A stretch of DNA of 64,000 nt from G020354945 sp964570585 (GCA_964570585.1 CAZMYR010000001.1:49768-113767), one strand, 5' to 3'. Positions 24,001 to 26,449 are shown, counted from the first letter of the stretch. Program-made: numbers and translations. The notes: generated by a model from the sequence alone, not told the origin.

Positions 24001-24779
24001 AGAAGGGAAAATACGCTTTTATATTTTGATACATCTATTCCTAAAGAGCGGGCTAATCTACCAAGGTGCTGCCAGTATTCTTTAAATGAGAGCCTTTCGG
24101 TTTGATAGGCCCGCCTTTTCTGGTCTAATTCTATTAATCTTCCGGAGTAGATTCCCTTTTTTAGGTCTGAGACGGTCTTTTTTAATGTTATGACTGCCTT
24201 GTGGATTTCACCTTTGTTATTAAGAGATTCAATATAGGCGCTGACGTTGTCTTTGTAGAGTTGAGGGTCTTCTGCGCCGTATAATTTTACGTTGGATTTC
24301 GATATCGCTTTATAGTATTCAGCGGCATTTATCTTTCCGCGGTTTAAGAAATACTGGGCAAGGTCTTTTCTTATTTTATCATGGGGGTGAGAAGAAAGGG
24401 GTGAAACATCTACAAAGCCATAGGCGCCTTCGAGCAAAATCAATTTAAGGTTGTAATCTTTAACTAGAACGCCAAGGAGTTTGCTTATCGATTCCTGCGC
24501 GCCTAAATTAGAGTGGGCATCCTGGATATGAATTATAATGCGGTTATTGCCGGCATCAAAGACTTCTCGGACAATTCCGTAATCTTCCGGAATGGAGATT
24601 TTGGAAAGCTTAACAAAATCCTTAGCCTGCGCATTTAATACCTGATTGCCTCTTACAAATGACCATAAATGTGTTCCGTTTCCTGCCCAGGCTATCTGCT
24701 GGACAAAAAAACAAAAGGCTACAAATAGACTAATAACTTTTATAATTAAGCTATATCTACCTGTAGCCTTTTCTATCAT
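1..24779 (-). CDS. Giant secreted/membrane protein with SecA-like motor (3' end outside window)
   Basis: I translated the minus strand from the ATG at 24779 to the window edge and met no stop: at least 8,259 residues, C-terminus missing. Order by residue: signal peptide 1-33 (hydrophobic core, then AWA-G); TraB/TIKI/ChaN-like domain about 34-500; mixed helical stretch; SecA-like DEAD ATPase about 1000-1780 (Walker A PTSAGKT at 1075-1081, DEGD 1215-1218, SGRG about 1693, QFRGRVARNG from 1719); about ten membrane helices 2030-2440; a second signal-like hydrophobic patch near 2590; coiled coil 2665-3415 with a proline-rich linker at 3063-3116; then beta-rich sequence of unknown function to about 7600; membrane block with HEKIH at 7831-7835. 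The start is supported by a GGGGG-rich Shine-Dalgarno-like stretch and an upstream promoter. Giant ORFs are known in Omnitrophota; the function here is unknown. Export plus a role in surface assembly or prey/host contact is inference. Confidence 0.9.
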   Translation of the reverse strand, partial: MIEKATGRYSLIIKVISLFVAFCFFVQQIAWAGNGTHLWSFVRGNQVLNAQAKDFVKLSKISIPEDYGIVREVFDAGNNRIIIHIQDAHSNLGAQESISKLLGVLVKDYNLKLILLEGAYGFVDVSPLSSHPHDKIRKDLAQYFLNRGKINAAEYYKAISKSNVKLYGAEDPQLYKDNVSAYIESLNNKGEIHKAVITLKKTVSDLKKGIYSGRLIELDQKRRAYQTERLSFKEYWQHLGRLARSLGIDVSKYKSVFSLLKASGLEEEINFKEAETQRKELINILSEKLSEKDIEKLLSESLSFRLNKIPSSTFHNHLSDLAKKADIDFTAYPDLENYIEYINMYDSVLQDKLFQEMDELGWQIEERLFQNDDQRQLARISRRADILVDLLDAKIINRDLAYYKAHRDEFIPQAIAHQLTRMMIKHNITTNLVPEMRIIAKTLPIVERFYEVAAKRDKAIVKNTLAKMDVDSCQLAVLITGGFHTQGVKELLKDKGVSYIVVLPKFSHNALERPYEDIILNKKEPFEEILSNNEYYLAAATLYSNMLQSLEILVGLATEVIGSAAEAYLRHPNVDAKELHGAWFSNFKRLLGESQLKDEMPGPVTSEQFNRILQHMNFRAEPDEENAYILVGFYENVFKVSLSKDDKDKFHISVLEGAERTRALERFEERPIKPTEKSSVEFQVAAHLTKEFERLKGADAYQDVRSKIEKAKEELFKRRLEELTSAWEEGKDIYAVKLDKLKRLYANDEAGLDRIDKEDKKLRLTLAPGAKVKASSAGKTLKGILEDIGANKEFAAEDTERLVKSEEIRKSLKSNRVLFIEKLKNIVALNKELGKQGIKFPIRPWMFKHNADTLSRRIRVLAGRVPITLGNFRGLHRIDKEKYYGSESNIDLSKVDPDVAKSINTPLFDALFPGERLDELTGRLEEAERKLAEVQEELEKTRREKARQKEELARAQDTIKKLRAQLQETSQKARVESDRKPAVPEGEKVAKVGPVLERMTIEEFQDRFSVILKSLKSQGVDFDKDLLLELIEQAIVASGLTEDAVTHEIEWDREKWKIQAAVAKVMRNGAAVEMPTSAGKTFVFNGTSLLKSLPYVWEREKTGKRPGKRDVAIIHTEENLIERDGRKAGRVNAYFGAKTGYVISEAGTGDRKAYFVDAQGNRQDTTERKLFEEADVIYINIYNFIHRYEDDVFMSRKEEDLALVREGQTYFIYFDEGDNPLKKHVFTPCVISGTGILQGLADLAEQRLRMQQIADELIWKHRLIFERNGKFYVNRELCKRGDSLVTFKRTGEVWLGQILDTIDEYKANKGKLFGIGDTHLWQEYMELALGAYLYQNRKEQYDVSGGKLNIIDKDASGRKLEGRQWSFGLDTAVRIKENRLNNANLKIEKERMSSASMTTPEVLNPEMGLVSGISLASATVGKDTADDYKLPFVSSKELIRMARVEKGEAEAGKGEEPKPQRTDYGFMCPDKGTSGQKTTGLVERLHINHKLPAEMITEGVPEEVGSILLNCESDRTVSNHVDSLLHRSRIGQGNYRRVRQNGKVTDQYMEGYLRRLAEEVERSQTVEEAVKKVSEILGELSNQGHIEVADVDSMTSELSDILARLEDKSANRQTIIEDIIRKVLDNIVKSDSIKDLMDKNPEEIKAILEEMARDGSINTVIVEFTSGNYYQLKDMVEELSKYKNVIIVSTNLSGRGVDFKGDKMVAISTYCPLTVEDIQFRGRVARNGKIGFWIGVWSLKDDIFIKYRNIIQEELGYFERKTKGAQVYDLKFNLDSEKSKEAKENLKVIEQMREAINDHEQNMRRQEIEFGKFTGKEFNMPQIKFRLQIVRHGIAPLIEKEILDAIAQRIVKAATNFIGGSQKATLSREDILRFMETEFGKDILPLLKAELQLEKDATPPKACELIYDIITDHLKSKALEIIHEGWMKFTDEAGRSKHRLQQASSRPGYERTFLNPQQIYGEIKRLTALSYKTMERQREEKMGKEVTALAHHLAGVIPPEQQQIEAAKELAKKRKISLGDRFKRSSLKILPAAFAIAANIGLAFFLGWVFKALTVGGVGTALGLPVIGNLLSVLLAAGPVGLVVIGVVAIMITWALNSQIKRLSQTDTAAAKMANAIALGEQTTWKDALEAAGLSTWRKTLTIMATFSPFVGAMALLSLVGTAPFTAPTVGAIFFLASAVLGIIGLISSLALLGTARKDLSQAPRLPMSTPKRFFRAFIGGFLTTLGVSALLVAAVEASALMLFVPGLSAVALGGILAYRIFAYSNDSIAKNRWMIIAGFGAGILIGFLGLGLTALFGAFVINSVTAAIAAGSISGGGILAIIGYPIMGLFAIQGVLLMMSQWRFSQRIAENEAIIKGETEAKRISRLAYVGRAAALNARAVMIAAGAILGIVLLFVGGWAVPLAISGTVLFIIKGITALSLLGIATWLGFRTEAIITKRMEKRLDYSHLAKSQAWTFNGSIRNLSASGLGDVSESIRNAVKNFKDNVTGTQNPLQLSFNVLAEAAGKHRLMQEFLEQMQAHSPPKDGGFFSQPEIDLMIFKIPSEILPDEQKPAFRKAITDALVELNIAKVGFSRLSHLARDPEKVTKALNAILMPAMGVSMLASAPAAVVAQSQHEGVAYTKAEINVAEAPKQLLDYCTLLASRAIDNIIHAPQVSEQTPAEIVIDWEGQFKQLRQRIKEGQQQRKRLALYRKFAPDAEEKFKSQIEDAHKELSEAVTDPDKVTAQIRLTELIRAQQEYILEQIRNSATDEQKEELDIIKQRLEDIETLLSLRQQIEQLDTFLNQQKRTLKGLKEQRASEEKEEAQKELDKEIETLTLQISAVEQELNDLIESYNKEAEEKNISARLTVALREIRQKLLISEIGIGPHIVRVEDIADIEREIEQLNNALQRLRLKKEHSTRLAAYARLAPDAEERFKPGIEKAQQELGQAETPLEKTTAQAKLAELMLAQQKYILEQIQKKATDEQIKEAEQIKTQLANIAGLLSLQPRIDQNLLKKVQEIDPDFPAEDLTKERLLQEQEKLLAPEVGIPAHIVHLEGEIKRLEQRLQLLEQLVQILQREYEEPEAGTVVPPPPPERAAQAERAAKVEKPAEEKRPAQPAQPQAQPAIAPENIPQLEALLGELGQLLQKENELSAQARSIEEARSELAESIRELGLIDLAARLNEHSLRYRIKDIIDSSSDTTRKILPLRDQQAALQKKIQAITEKLSQQAQALPQFQAFKEQLTKLEKALADTTNSLTQLEQEIDPAINKELEYITQLEAVLEQLEELNKRQDELTTQQRKLAAARAQLTEKARRLGITDPNVLVSLQILRAAIKAVIKTIPPAAVQPVTQPVVAARQEDILRRHKDVPTMPMNDEAKQAWEEFKKRAKKLVEKNEELSEEAQNDLKKQLELIADDIQRRMKAKEYYKIQKEKAESDAEGGLEQFLRFIVDYDEYKRTHKWYAAEMFEHMDKRFKLKFHIGTPTSLGAGLVRLGDGNFIGVETPNNFNLQQVLDVVGAGLAGTDISPEAYPALALAVLYELTTAPAIKEVEEKGGGLLPDAFCVHVWVNNPQNLLYESKKIKGEDGEKRTSINIIEGNWTKAKLAGPQNFTDLPHMLVTWLRLALGDELGTYQFAPEQLMVWLLAAADTEVDTDTAYWSIERPDVELGEELTTEELRRLGFEGLEDIKSLREIKAALTKNRKFLGIFGQDAIIAEANSFVEGKGFYVYHPKNPEKAYFFKVSDQKIYHTDARLTQIQEACRYVYLRDGRGNRIKENGRYKLQKQVLYQLRMYDERVRKFLESDRPEENRWLKEGHMFLIPTGRDMQRMSQIITYMQEARGAVLIDPQTGKPFFSEDIPSIIPANMPLARKNTFTRANDGESFLMTQSFVSRRGELVMPSLRDMDLRYQLFTGKRILCGVRLDETTEIVDEEGLLPANLIFRRIPIKRFERAKDAEGNLIRQKLTRPERDFYKRLLKQLEDRLKRVNEQLRFAAGTTEQAKLKESAEALKKNIELFEDILKNGKPKIKEVTRYEYRIETKDKAYLESLGFTEVDKKEAAHLYFMPNVEEVNLKTEYGQPVRIEVDVDGRITSVTIDGKDIDQDSLEINLGAVIENEQNFVAGFEADVVKNIKAIIYTPDAIYLQDIEGRLRDISGNIITEYKSLEGKPLALHIIKENRVIDLFGKKINYPGIGEVTLGEDTLVSFEYPNQVTYIDSEGNPQVIPAVIEYTDTHHQMEEKRQEAEASRTIGDRLPYLGERTFGYQLNPYTRIPTVREPKVEETALGLFETEYGKKIRAYILENIKRFGGKKGLVKRLLDITEKSPQAIEEELKKEAESASLSLEEYKQILYLYLKRNEEHLISRQNIRKERLQSVIRMLEQTGALTAKLQYERYFQALQLQYNQWQKEVIDDINGLIQEYQDEQDELRQRIEQTEETIADNPGMDPAMKQALENYILSCEDGIEGIEANIGGMQSDIDRYGVAVDFENNPNGANNRWTELQRYARNVNWGYYGQMDFEDYLAQMPEEAREEFLEILARDAGYFKYREETIIDAYDWYLGLDASEARLSMAAEAVLDKSFKFLLEERHMRMLRTKVLGQITPEVEEDLEKTLAASSKQIRAYLEDAVEKIAAKEEWSAEYTQRALSHVRDFSVKIALNRDAFSDLIFTYEELHNIGFGEVTGFDWINWERLLALPIGYELNTRTSAIEDIYRINRNARVHGLLVNHKLADGKFIKLVALPLEIEWEGKDKKSAGTLMAGPFAGEYIEYLDLDMVSNRRKFTETTSTVYGLFAHPSIDINDRVMLSGVGLLAVNEGNGLNQVEGTTTAMGGKIDYTVSGNFSLFAKTGWVDGKATGITNIHDFDGNPIGIKPSAKASIFNTGAGFNYTDPRTGIKMTLGLERFGEDSGVDSGIETPYIDIADNLQARFEGRAFLGSETLYSSGLEFAYGEIPTTKDMLDEAKAWIKRTSLPTEEVRGMPWPGLTGEVRIDEAMEEFGVSPARSPMTSGTQHFIRQMAQNPTGFPTRPGLSFTLTRNNVYVAESDEGLAPQIYETYLDIFNRKARSIKPVSEQEATAFFNDRIGVDNAERKIPGQREDITSSVRLGLSMLRHIKRYPEADISEQIGSYLYQLAEDILRRQGKDGAIYADKRHTEINPLDNLTVRKFLNEYSKHLRIKPGKPKRYTKAAERITRWVNRNRALIWNRQYNRVYSRITAGQTKGLFGLFKSIKYKQKEPGNLREALAWLLFLEEGEVERVTGSDLRSILHSIGKDNHKTVTARIEEGTGQYREVTISGIGEKEGEVDVEATLLRAYVYKQKISPSLIGVVNHNLQDSAITTAGGSFPRYIREGSVIDRGRADPGITAFYRLVYRQGIPDDKLAGEEAQRQREIDEKYKKFIQEARKRQQYIEEATEGRGLKRYLFVPSFTAAKLYDFTEYNFVNHTGQIKIEGLFKGDTDKYIEEIERYRRMSETDINIDKIEAQALLIGNTDKRTLAERYHIIKTVQDDGSVVYLLEAEEKGKPRKIILTAADKLLVDKKTGRLLKVVHLPEIMRATLAALIEYRNLLGGKNGLAVSWDTFKVEELTGQDFNRILVLGYMTPEQRELCYVNIDETTADDGRILHYIALPGGERHYLEGLVYTPEMMEEEAVFVEDEKGNLVEKTLFELSDIKKDSEGYYVIIDEERYKETGGKEGREDLDADIPVPMQYAPSLDIRYMRLIPQDGRLPKVVMCLSKARINEELTRIQDNYAIIRVSDGEDEYIKTKEGLSKYALRKKLIVDKYTKKAHLVTFARVEINGEWNWYPVDFVKESLDGKDANKGYLQLGFNWADVVKEKISEDKSKNEVVYEVYNKVTKKSSISTFRNGWLVRKEEEGIWLPDEGFVDIATTYHEEKGYPLKTIRVDDGSLFYDFSEITYFEDIGHVTGFTKRKAYKIRAYTRTEYDRSGHRVAEIRFTLDEQSRIIEEENIVNGEFTIITYKDSGEEDLRITFENKDKYKERKRDEYIEIAKAFKETQTIENIQKALKLGIVSIPVSLGNFFIGYQYAPAQKDVKYKTFNSLEELDASGYVRFTEVKAAKNFRLDDGWQDIEFFDIRHDGVRIAKAINGEISFAVLNKARKVIGENTYKYNEATEQIGELKRYSNNSRRVYIGINPGVGAVSDGELNPQNTTVAVLASKPATGYDKVITATASDVHEMKNGEEREELQWVHIEYAKGNSEIEQANDRSAYARDKRFVVDIRHLGLETKDGKAIEQLNFICKDNNLANIEERPKEYSSKHKVKEELREFAVVAIIKGDTFGDKITRAFYGKSLYEAQKKFIEFENKPENKGIEIEETIKGRVSEVHSTTDAFTYVGIFEPQKGGMRRIKIENYTLNGQKPINIDATTQVYGTLSVELLDSKGNPKGALLYYIDENEMAFEGRKADEVAENPRNVEMKPEGEEKDNLKLTLKEVAGEIDKYAPIATDVKKRQPDGTLKPVAVNIDKLGRTVGYYDVQKRIFSYSRYDELNQEEGEHAFKLNEGEKLFETALDIARLESWSADPESGHYKGQSYVYIVDTTKLDISDDKLKEVGIGRGRYILTAADLTELGINRYAPAVERIVRIAQMHNNKSNVPIPPLALYCARIPGRDKTYARIWDDTVEIVIKHKSQNPQPGDVVSKTYERIDNPNGTIGFDKFFGKSVRVNFEDLPQAAKDRMNKHGHGAGVINDYYIAFYRLEQDDRKVYYEDMNKLPDGRWLSMIVDSEGLLYYLIRRFSFGNAIYTVINYDRRGFEDNSITYDVVLDENNNIIKETKKREDDVVKRDIMRNPYLPDMLAGRYIVKKSTKYAPNGDILYTGEVWVDARTGEERLVIDRRIGSKGEPAQKIVYSLPEVTDTPFAYHTLVPGNHLDLRLANGRDDASGFEFLYFYLDADKDTVEFEVEVTDGRTTKKVPLWIPVGMNKIHFKNGKEADRYSVVVAPIDSIQHGNIRVLSIQALKDAGIDITSIEAVRLYYKGAEPIRLGFTTVQLLGDGAISGRGKELKRIYKNHIISGVDVDSDHILATFTSRQGTTTFRIMDRDGSHLLGVRSPRLEANQPRWYTTVYDVNSNQDEPIPRYILDANGNFISLCKMAKLPDGRVAIYEIPDPDGIAGNVLTVVNPAIMNQLEGVVALAYGDNYDIVYPVKGDDWLGRHFSALHVNVVPTVARKLGLLKDPNVDEEVKKRAPKITTIEEYENRYKQIKLLPTLFENLTLPYSEEVAPLAIGGVELDAAVEMLINSQNEKTGLIPTSPYSDYVDTVYELKYIVPFLLRSKKDEALAAVKKILEFYSNQRTIDGKQKALTRFYHLYTGNPEELILKSAEDEVVVFESKATALAQIAAADAAFKLAEKAEREEDKLAAIATARRFLETALSFRRKAGDDGFAQYMEYAGKEKVYYPVGTNSEAYLLLKYVDELDKDTLPEEIKKRLEEININIADVLKKQKEWLINHVLPVLEEQGCVPKSIREVKDWRSGKIRLLAEFLSSPDDWLSFLEAANVMGVNGGKLKASLDNLVRAHGVTVDGKWGLDWKNKITLRREGDAISPELTARFLRMAVKLNHGNATNWAIAELNKYPSVGASLMPELIVKDFDKISQNNVDSGQGFIIIPGSPSISTAEILLDAEGRVIESTMPAVPVAQRDTERFIADYSIETWINASSLLVAALIILGVSRHLIVKSRVAKTKPAKRKRHPKTGSPPVIPDGDKEPTEDQKMPISTRILKWCSGAGAVTATAFGIMAFLFDLPVIFAILSGLASIYTIRRIITLIFIRRAFVNSNINIRGPDGQEREIVHYNADPNARQIEYLCLDEEYRPEGRLEGRKRVFDNLPNIPLLTSIAESVILSHEKIHAAGYGEIVACTMTWTLSFSIIKNALTSLLSGIKRWFLKLSRRKKITVITSVVVGVVAVAFLGLSPAAAILIKWLAAHWNVVLLFVLPTYKLVVLIYSRIWQTTAQRYYRRAKDETPSEILGTEKEREQIINAAHKRFADKVLETVTPFMSNKERQLFIKRKFTASDARAEVTFLYSLMAIYNLIFAKEVSDIKDNNPGMELRHAILKAKTTRGLDSLDNYVKDLGSYFGREIVKGNYVFDVDEKEDRVEIHVHVRPDAERGDYVNGKLRLEKVLEQFGALPGRPNRYLNAFNNLTQAQKDALQSYTMSKEEFDGLPATIRYMLRRARVPGKYNNALISHLETYLFQIRGRIRDAIVQGAEQEDDGEYRGILEESGITEGTFRREEYEKFSKTKGPRGVNPILFRISDFLPDFVLLMLNILHFGT
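970..1880 (-). other. Membrane block with HExxH zincin motif in the giant protein
   Basis: Residues about 7634-7936 contain four to six membrane helices. Between them is SHEKIHAAGYGE, in frame, with His7831, Glu7832, His7835 and a possible third ligand Glu7841. HExxH between membrane helices recalls M48/M56-type integral-membrane metallopeptidases, but no further family motif was recognised. Confidence 0.45.
10010..10545 (-). other. Beta-barrel-like strand segment of the giant protein
   Basis: Residues about 4746-4923 alternate hydrophobic and polar residues in strands of 9-12, with turns rich in Gly, Asn and Asp; examples are GGKIDYTVSGNFSLFAKTGW and GAGFNYTDPRTGIKMTLGLE. This resembles outer membrane beta-barrel hairpins. 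It is a pattern reading, not a family match. Confidence 0.35.
15655..16786 (-). repeat. Internal duplication inside the coiled coil of the giant protein
   Basis: Two copies of a helical unit lie 642 bp (214 codons) apart. Matching landmarks are APDAEEKFK/APDAEERFK (codons at 16681 and 16039) and YILEQI..ATDEQ (DNA at 16551 and 15909). Gln, Glu and Lys dominate both units, as expected for a coiled coil. The copies differ at many positions, so the duplication is old. A proline/alanine-rich linker follows at about 15430-15600. Confidence 0.8.
17460..18692 (-). other. Multi-pass membrane block of the giant protein
   Basis: Residues about 2030-2440 hold roughly ten hydrophobic stretches of 18-25 residues, rich in Gly, Ala, Ile and Leu and separated by short charged loops. 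This follows directly after the SecA-like domain, so motor and membrane segment may form one unit. No family was recognised. Confidence 0.7.
19440..21782 (-). other. SecA-like DEAD-box ATPase domain of the giant protein
   Basis: Residues about 1000-1780. Motif I is MPTSAGKT (1074-1081), motif II is FDEGD (Asp1215-Glu1216), motif V is STNLSGRGVDF from residue 1689, and motif VI is QFRGRVARNGKIG from 1719. SecA has TNMAGRGTD and QLRGRAGRQGDPG at the last two, so the resemblance is specific to SecA rather than to general helicases. All catalytic positions look intact. A preprotein cross-linking domain cannot be confirmed by eye. The domain sits behind a signal peptide, so an extracytoplasmic ATPase, or a signal acting as an anchor, must be considered. 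Confidence 0.75.
23280..24680 (-). other. TraB/TIKI/ChaN-like domain of the giant protein
   Basis: Residues about 34-500 follow the signal peptide. The early IHIQDAHSN (His89) and LLEGAYG (Glu117) and the late GGFHTQGVKELL (residues 481-492) match the layout of the TIKI/TraB/ChaN superfamily, where an N-terminal Gx2H-type motif, a Glu and a C-terminal Gx2H motif surround a metal or haem site. Known members are metalloproteases or haem-binding lipoproteins. The assignment is from motif spacing only, so the activity is not settled. Confidence 0.5.
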
Positions 24780-24914
24780 CTGACCCTAACCCCCTTGGAG
24801 CATTAGTCCCCTTAGAACTTAAATCTGAATATCGGCCTGTTTTTAGGGTAAGCCTTCAAAAGATTTATGATGTTTTTTTCACATTTTTTAAAGACTTTTT
24901 TAACTGGCGTAATA

Positions 24915-24943
24915 AGTATACCATATAAATGCCTGATTGTCAA
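24915..24943 (-). promoter_or_regulatory. Sigma-70 type promoter of the giant gene
   Basis: On the minus strand TTGACA (24943-24938), a 17-bp spacer and TATACT (24920-24915). A transcript starting near 24908 would have a leader of about 130 nt before the ATG at 24779. Confidence 0.7.
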
Positions 24944-25278
24944 GGGTTCCTGTGATTTTTTTGCTTGGTCTGCCCTGCTAAGAAAACTCAGCTTTTGGCA
25001 GGTCCGGAGATGCTGTTTAGAAGCTTTTCAAATGCTGTTTATCGACTGAACTTTAATTAATCTTTGTTATAGCTTATATATTGTATTGCAAATATTATAA
25101 GCCCAAACCTCACTGATGTCAAGAATTTTTTTAAAAAATACAGACGTTTCCCAACTCAATCGGGAAACTGCCCCATTTTCAATCGGGAAAGTGTACCCTG
25201 CCATGATACACCAAAACCGAGGAGCATTATGGAGCGAGACATTAGGAATTTTTTGCTATACAAAACGCCATAAGCGAA

Positions 25279-25479
25279 GCAATCACCTATGAGCAGTGAT
25301 AGCATTTTTTTAGCATTTTACGAACGAGAATGAGCGAGCCCCGAAGGTTCGGGGCGAGCGAAGGAAAGTTTGTGTTTGAGCCCGAACACATCATAAGATG
25401 TGAGGGCGAGTTAAATTTTCCCGAAGTGAGTAAAATGCGTGCCAAAGGCAAAAAATGCGTGCTGCGAGTAGGTGATTGC
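25279..25479. repeat. 201-bp inverted-repeat element (MITE-like or structured RNA)
   Basis: The ends are perfect 11-bp inverted repeats (GCAATCACCTA at 25279, TAGGTGATTGC ending at 25479). Pairing continues inward through GCAG, GCATTTTTT and GCATTTTAC blocks. Nested small hairpins (for example CCCCGAAGGTTCGGGG near 25340) sit inside. No ORF fits. A miniature transposable element or a large structured RNA are both possible. Confidence 0.55.
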
Positions 25480-25488
25480 TGAGCACGT

Positions 25489-25510
25489 AACCGTATCATA
25501 ACCGTATCAT
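25489..25510. repeat. Tandem 11-bp motif AACCGTATCAT x2
   Basis: Two exact, adjacent copies of AACCGTATCAT. The same arrangement recurs at 45960-45981, next to the efflux-operon promoter, with the second copy changed at two positions. An 11-bp period places both sites on one face of the helix, as for a dimeric DNA-binding protein. Confidence 0.6.
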
Positions 25511-25562
25511 TGTCGTAACTCATTGTTTTTATTAATGATAAAAGAGCTCAAAAAAACCGGCA

Positions 25563-25590
25563 TCTCAAAATTCTATATAGAATTTTGAGA
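25563..25590. repeat. 28-bp perfect palindrome
   Basis: Perfect inverted repeat centred between 25576 and 25577 (half site TCTCAAAATTCTAT). It could be a strong operator, a cruciform, or a bidirectional terminator stem without a T-run. It lies about 190 bp upstream of the toxin-antitoxin promoter. Confidence 0.7.
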
Positions 25591-25777
25591 CAATTGTCCT
25601 AAAAATTCAAGTATTTTTAAAGAATTGCTCATCGGGATACTCCTTCTCGGTAAAATTATGGGAAAAGGTGAAAACGCCCGCACGGTAGCATTAAGGTTAA
25701 GTTAACTTTTGTGCCAGGAGTTAGGGGGGGGTATCAGGTTGAGAATAAAAAAATTAAAATTAAAATTAAAATTGTTG

Positions 25778-25806
25778 TTGACAAAGGGCACACATTGTGT
25801 TATATT
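25778..25806 (+). promoter_or_regulatory. Promoter of the BrnT-type toxin-antitoxin pair
   Basis: TTGACA (25778), 17-bp spacer, TATATT (25801-25806). The spacer contains the near-palindrome ACACATTGTGT (25790-25800), a plausible operator for autoregulation. An A/T tract just upstream resembles an UP element. Confidence 0.65.
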
Positions 25807-25814
25807 TATATGCA

Positions 25815-26111
25815 TTGAGGTATTATACGTGGAATGATGAAAAAAATAAAAAGTTAATCGTAGAACGAAATATCTCTTTTGAAGAAATAATTTTCTATAT
25901 TGAAAAAGGTTGTTTGCTTGATACTTTAGACCACCCAAACAAGAAAAGATATAAGAGGCAACGCATATTTGTGGTGAGAGTAAAAAATTATGTTTACCTT
26001 GTACCTTTTGTTGAGAAAGAGAAAAACATTTTTTTAAAGACAATTATTCCTAGTCGTAAGGCTACGCGAATATATTTAAAGGAGGATAAAAAAAATGGCC
26101 AAACTAGATAA
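25815..26111 (+). CDS. brnT: BrnT-family ribonuclease toxin
   Basis: A protein of about 98 residues with the BrnT pattern: TWNDEKNKK near the N-terminus, then ISFEEIIFYIEKG, and a C-terminal IIPSRKAT. BrnT toxins are RelE-like ribonucleases that stop growth by cutting RNA and are neutralised by a downstream DNA-binding partner. The frame opens at GTG 25797, but that codon lies inside the promoter, so TTG 25815 (LRYYTWNDEKN) is preferred; it leaves almost no leader. The gene overlaps its partner by 17 bp, as expected for coupled translation. Confidence 0.7.
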   Translation: MRYYTWNDEKNKKLIVERNISFEEIIFYIEKGCLLDTLDHPNKKRYKRQRIFVVRVKNYVYLVPFVEKEKNIFLKTIIPSRKATRIYLKEDKKNGQTR

Positions 26112-26367
26112 AAAAGAAAAAGCAATCCTTAAATCCTATGAGAAGGGAGAGTGGCGGTCAGTAAGGAACTTAAAATCAAAATTGAAAGATTATAAGATGT
26201 ACGCAAGGGCAACTCTTAAAAAAGATAAACGAATAAATATTAGAATACCTTCACAGGATTTAGAAGGAATTCAAAGAATAGCTATTGAGGAAGGGCTTCC
26301 TTACCAAACTTTTATAACAAGCATTCTTCATAAATATGTTACAGGAAGGCTTAGGAAGGCCGGCTAA
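26095..26367 (+). CDS. CopG/BrnA-type antitoxin
   Basis: 90 residues. The C-terminal half (KRINIRIPSQDLEGIQRIA) has the ribbon-helix-helix pattern, and LPYQTFITSILHKY is the usual end of the CopG-like fold. The basic N-terminal part should contact the toxin. A strong Shine-Dalgarno site (AAAGGAGG) lies 9 bases before the ATG, inside the end of the toxin gene. By analogy with brnTA it neutralises the toxin and represses the shared promoter. Confidence 0.75.
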   Translation: MAKLDKKEKAILKSYEKGEWRSVRNLKSKLKDYKMYARATLKKDKRINIRIPSQDLEGIQRIAIEEGLPYQTFITSILHKYVTGRLRKAG

Positions 26368-26368
26368 T

Positions 26369-26389
26369 AAAAGGGGACCGTCCCCTTTT
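26369..26389. terminator. GGGGAC palindrome after the toxin-antitoxin pair
   Basis: Ten-base arms AAAAGGGGAC and GTCCCCTTTT around one base, directly after the antitoxin stop. It may act as a terminator ending in TTTT. It also belongs to a set of GGGAC/GTCCC palindromes dispersed in this window. Confidence 0.5.
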
Positions 26390-26449
26390 ACCTAAATTTA
26401 AAAACTTCTATTATATCTCAAATGGTCCTGGAGGCCTTGACAGTCAACT

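Larger units (their letters stand above)
24944..25777. other. Non-coding accessory stretch upstream of the giant gene
   Basis: No convincing gene is seen in about 830 bp. The stretch holds two copies of TCAATCGGGAAA (25157 and 25179), a 201-bp inverted-repeat element (25279-25479), an 11-bp tandem repeat (25489-25510), a 28-bp perfect palindrome (25563-25590) and a (TAAAAT)n tract (about 25748-25773). It looks like decayed mobile DNA. Confidence 0.6.

Noticed and set aside
447..24105. Many plus-strand ORFs of 60-215 codons across 0.4-24.1 kb
   Set aside because: All lie opposite the giant minus-strand gene, have no Shine-Dalgarno sites and give low-complexity or Ser/Leu-rich products, as expected for antisense shadows.
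25287..25523. Minus-strand ORF of 78 codons
   Set aside because: It lies inside the 201-bp inverted-repeat element; the symmetry explains the sequence better than a protein.
25702..26043. Minus-strand ORF of 113 codons
   Set aside because: It is the antisense of the BrnT gene and promoter; the product is Asn/Phe-rich because of the TAAAAT repeats.
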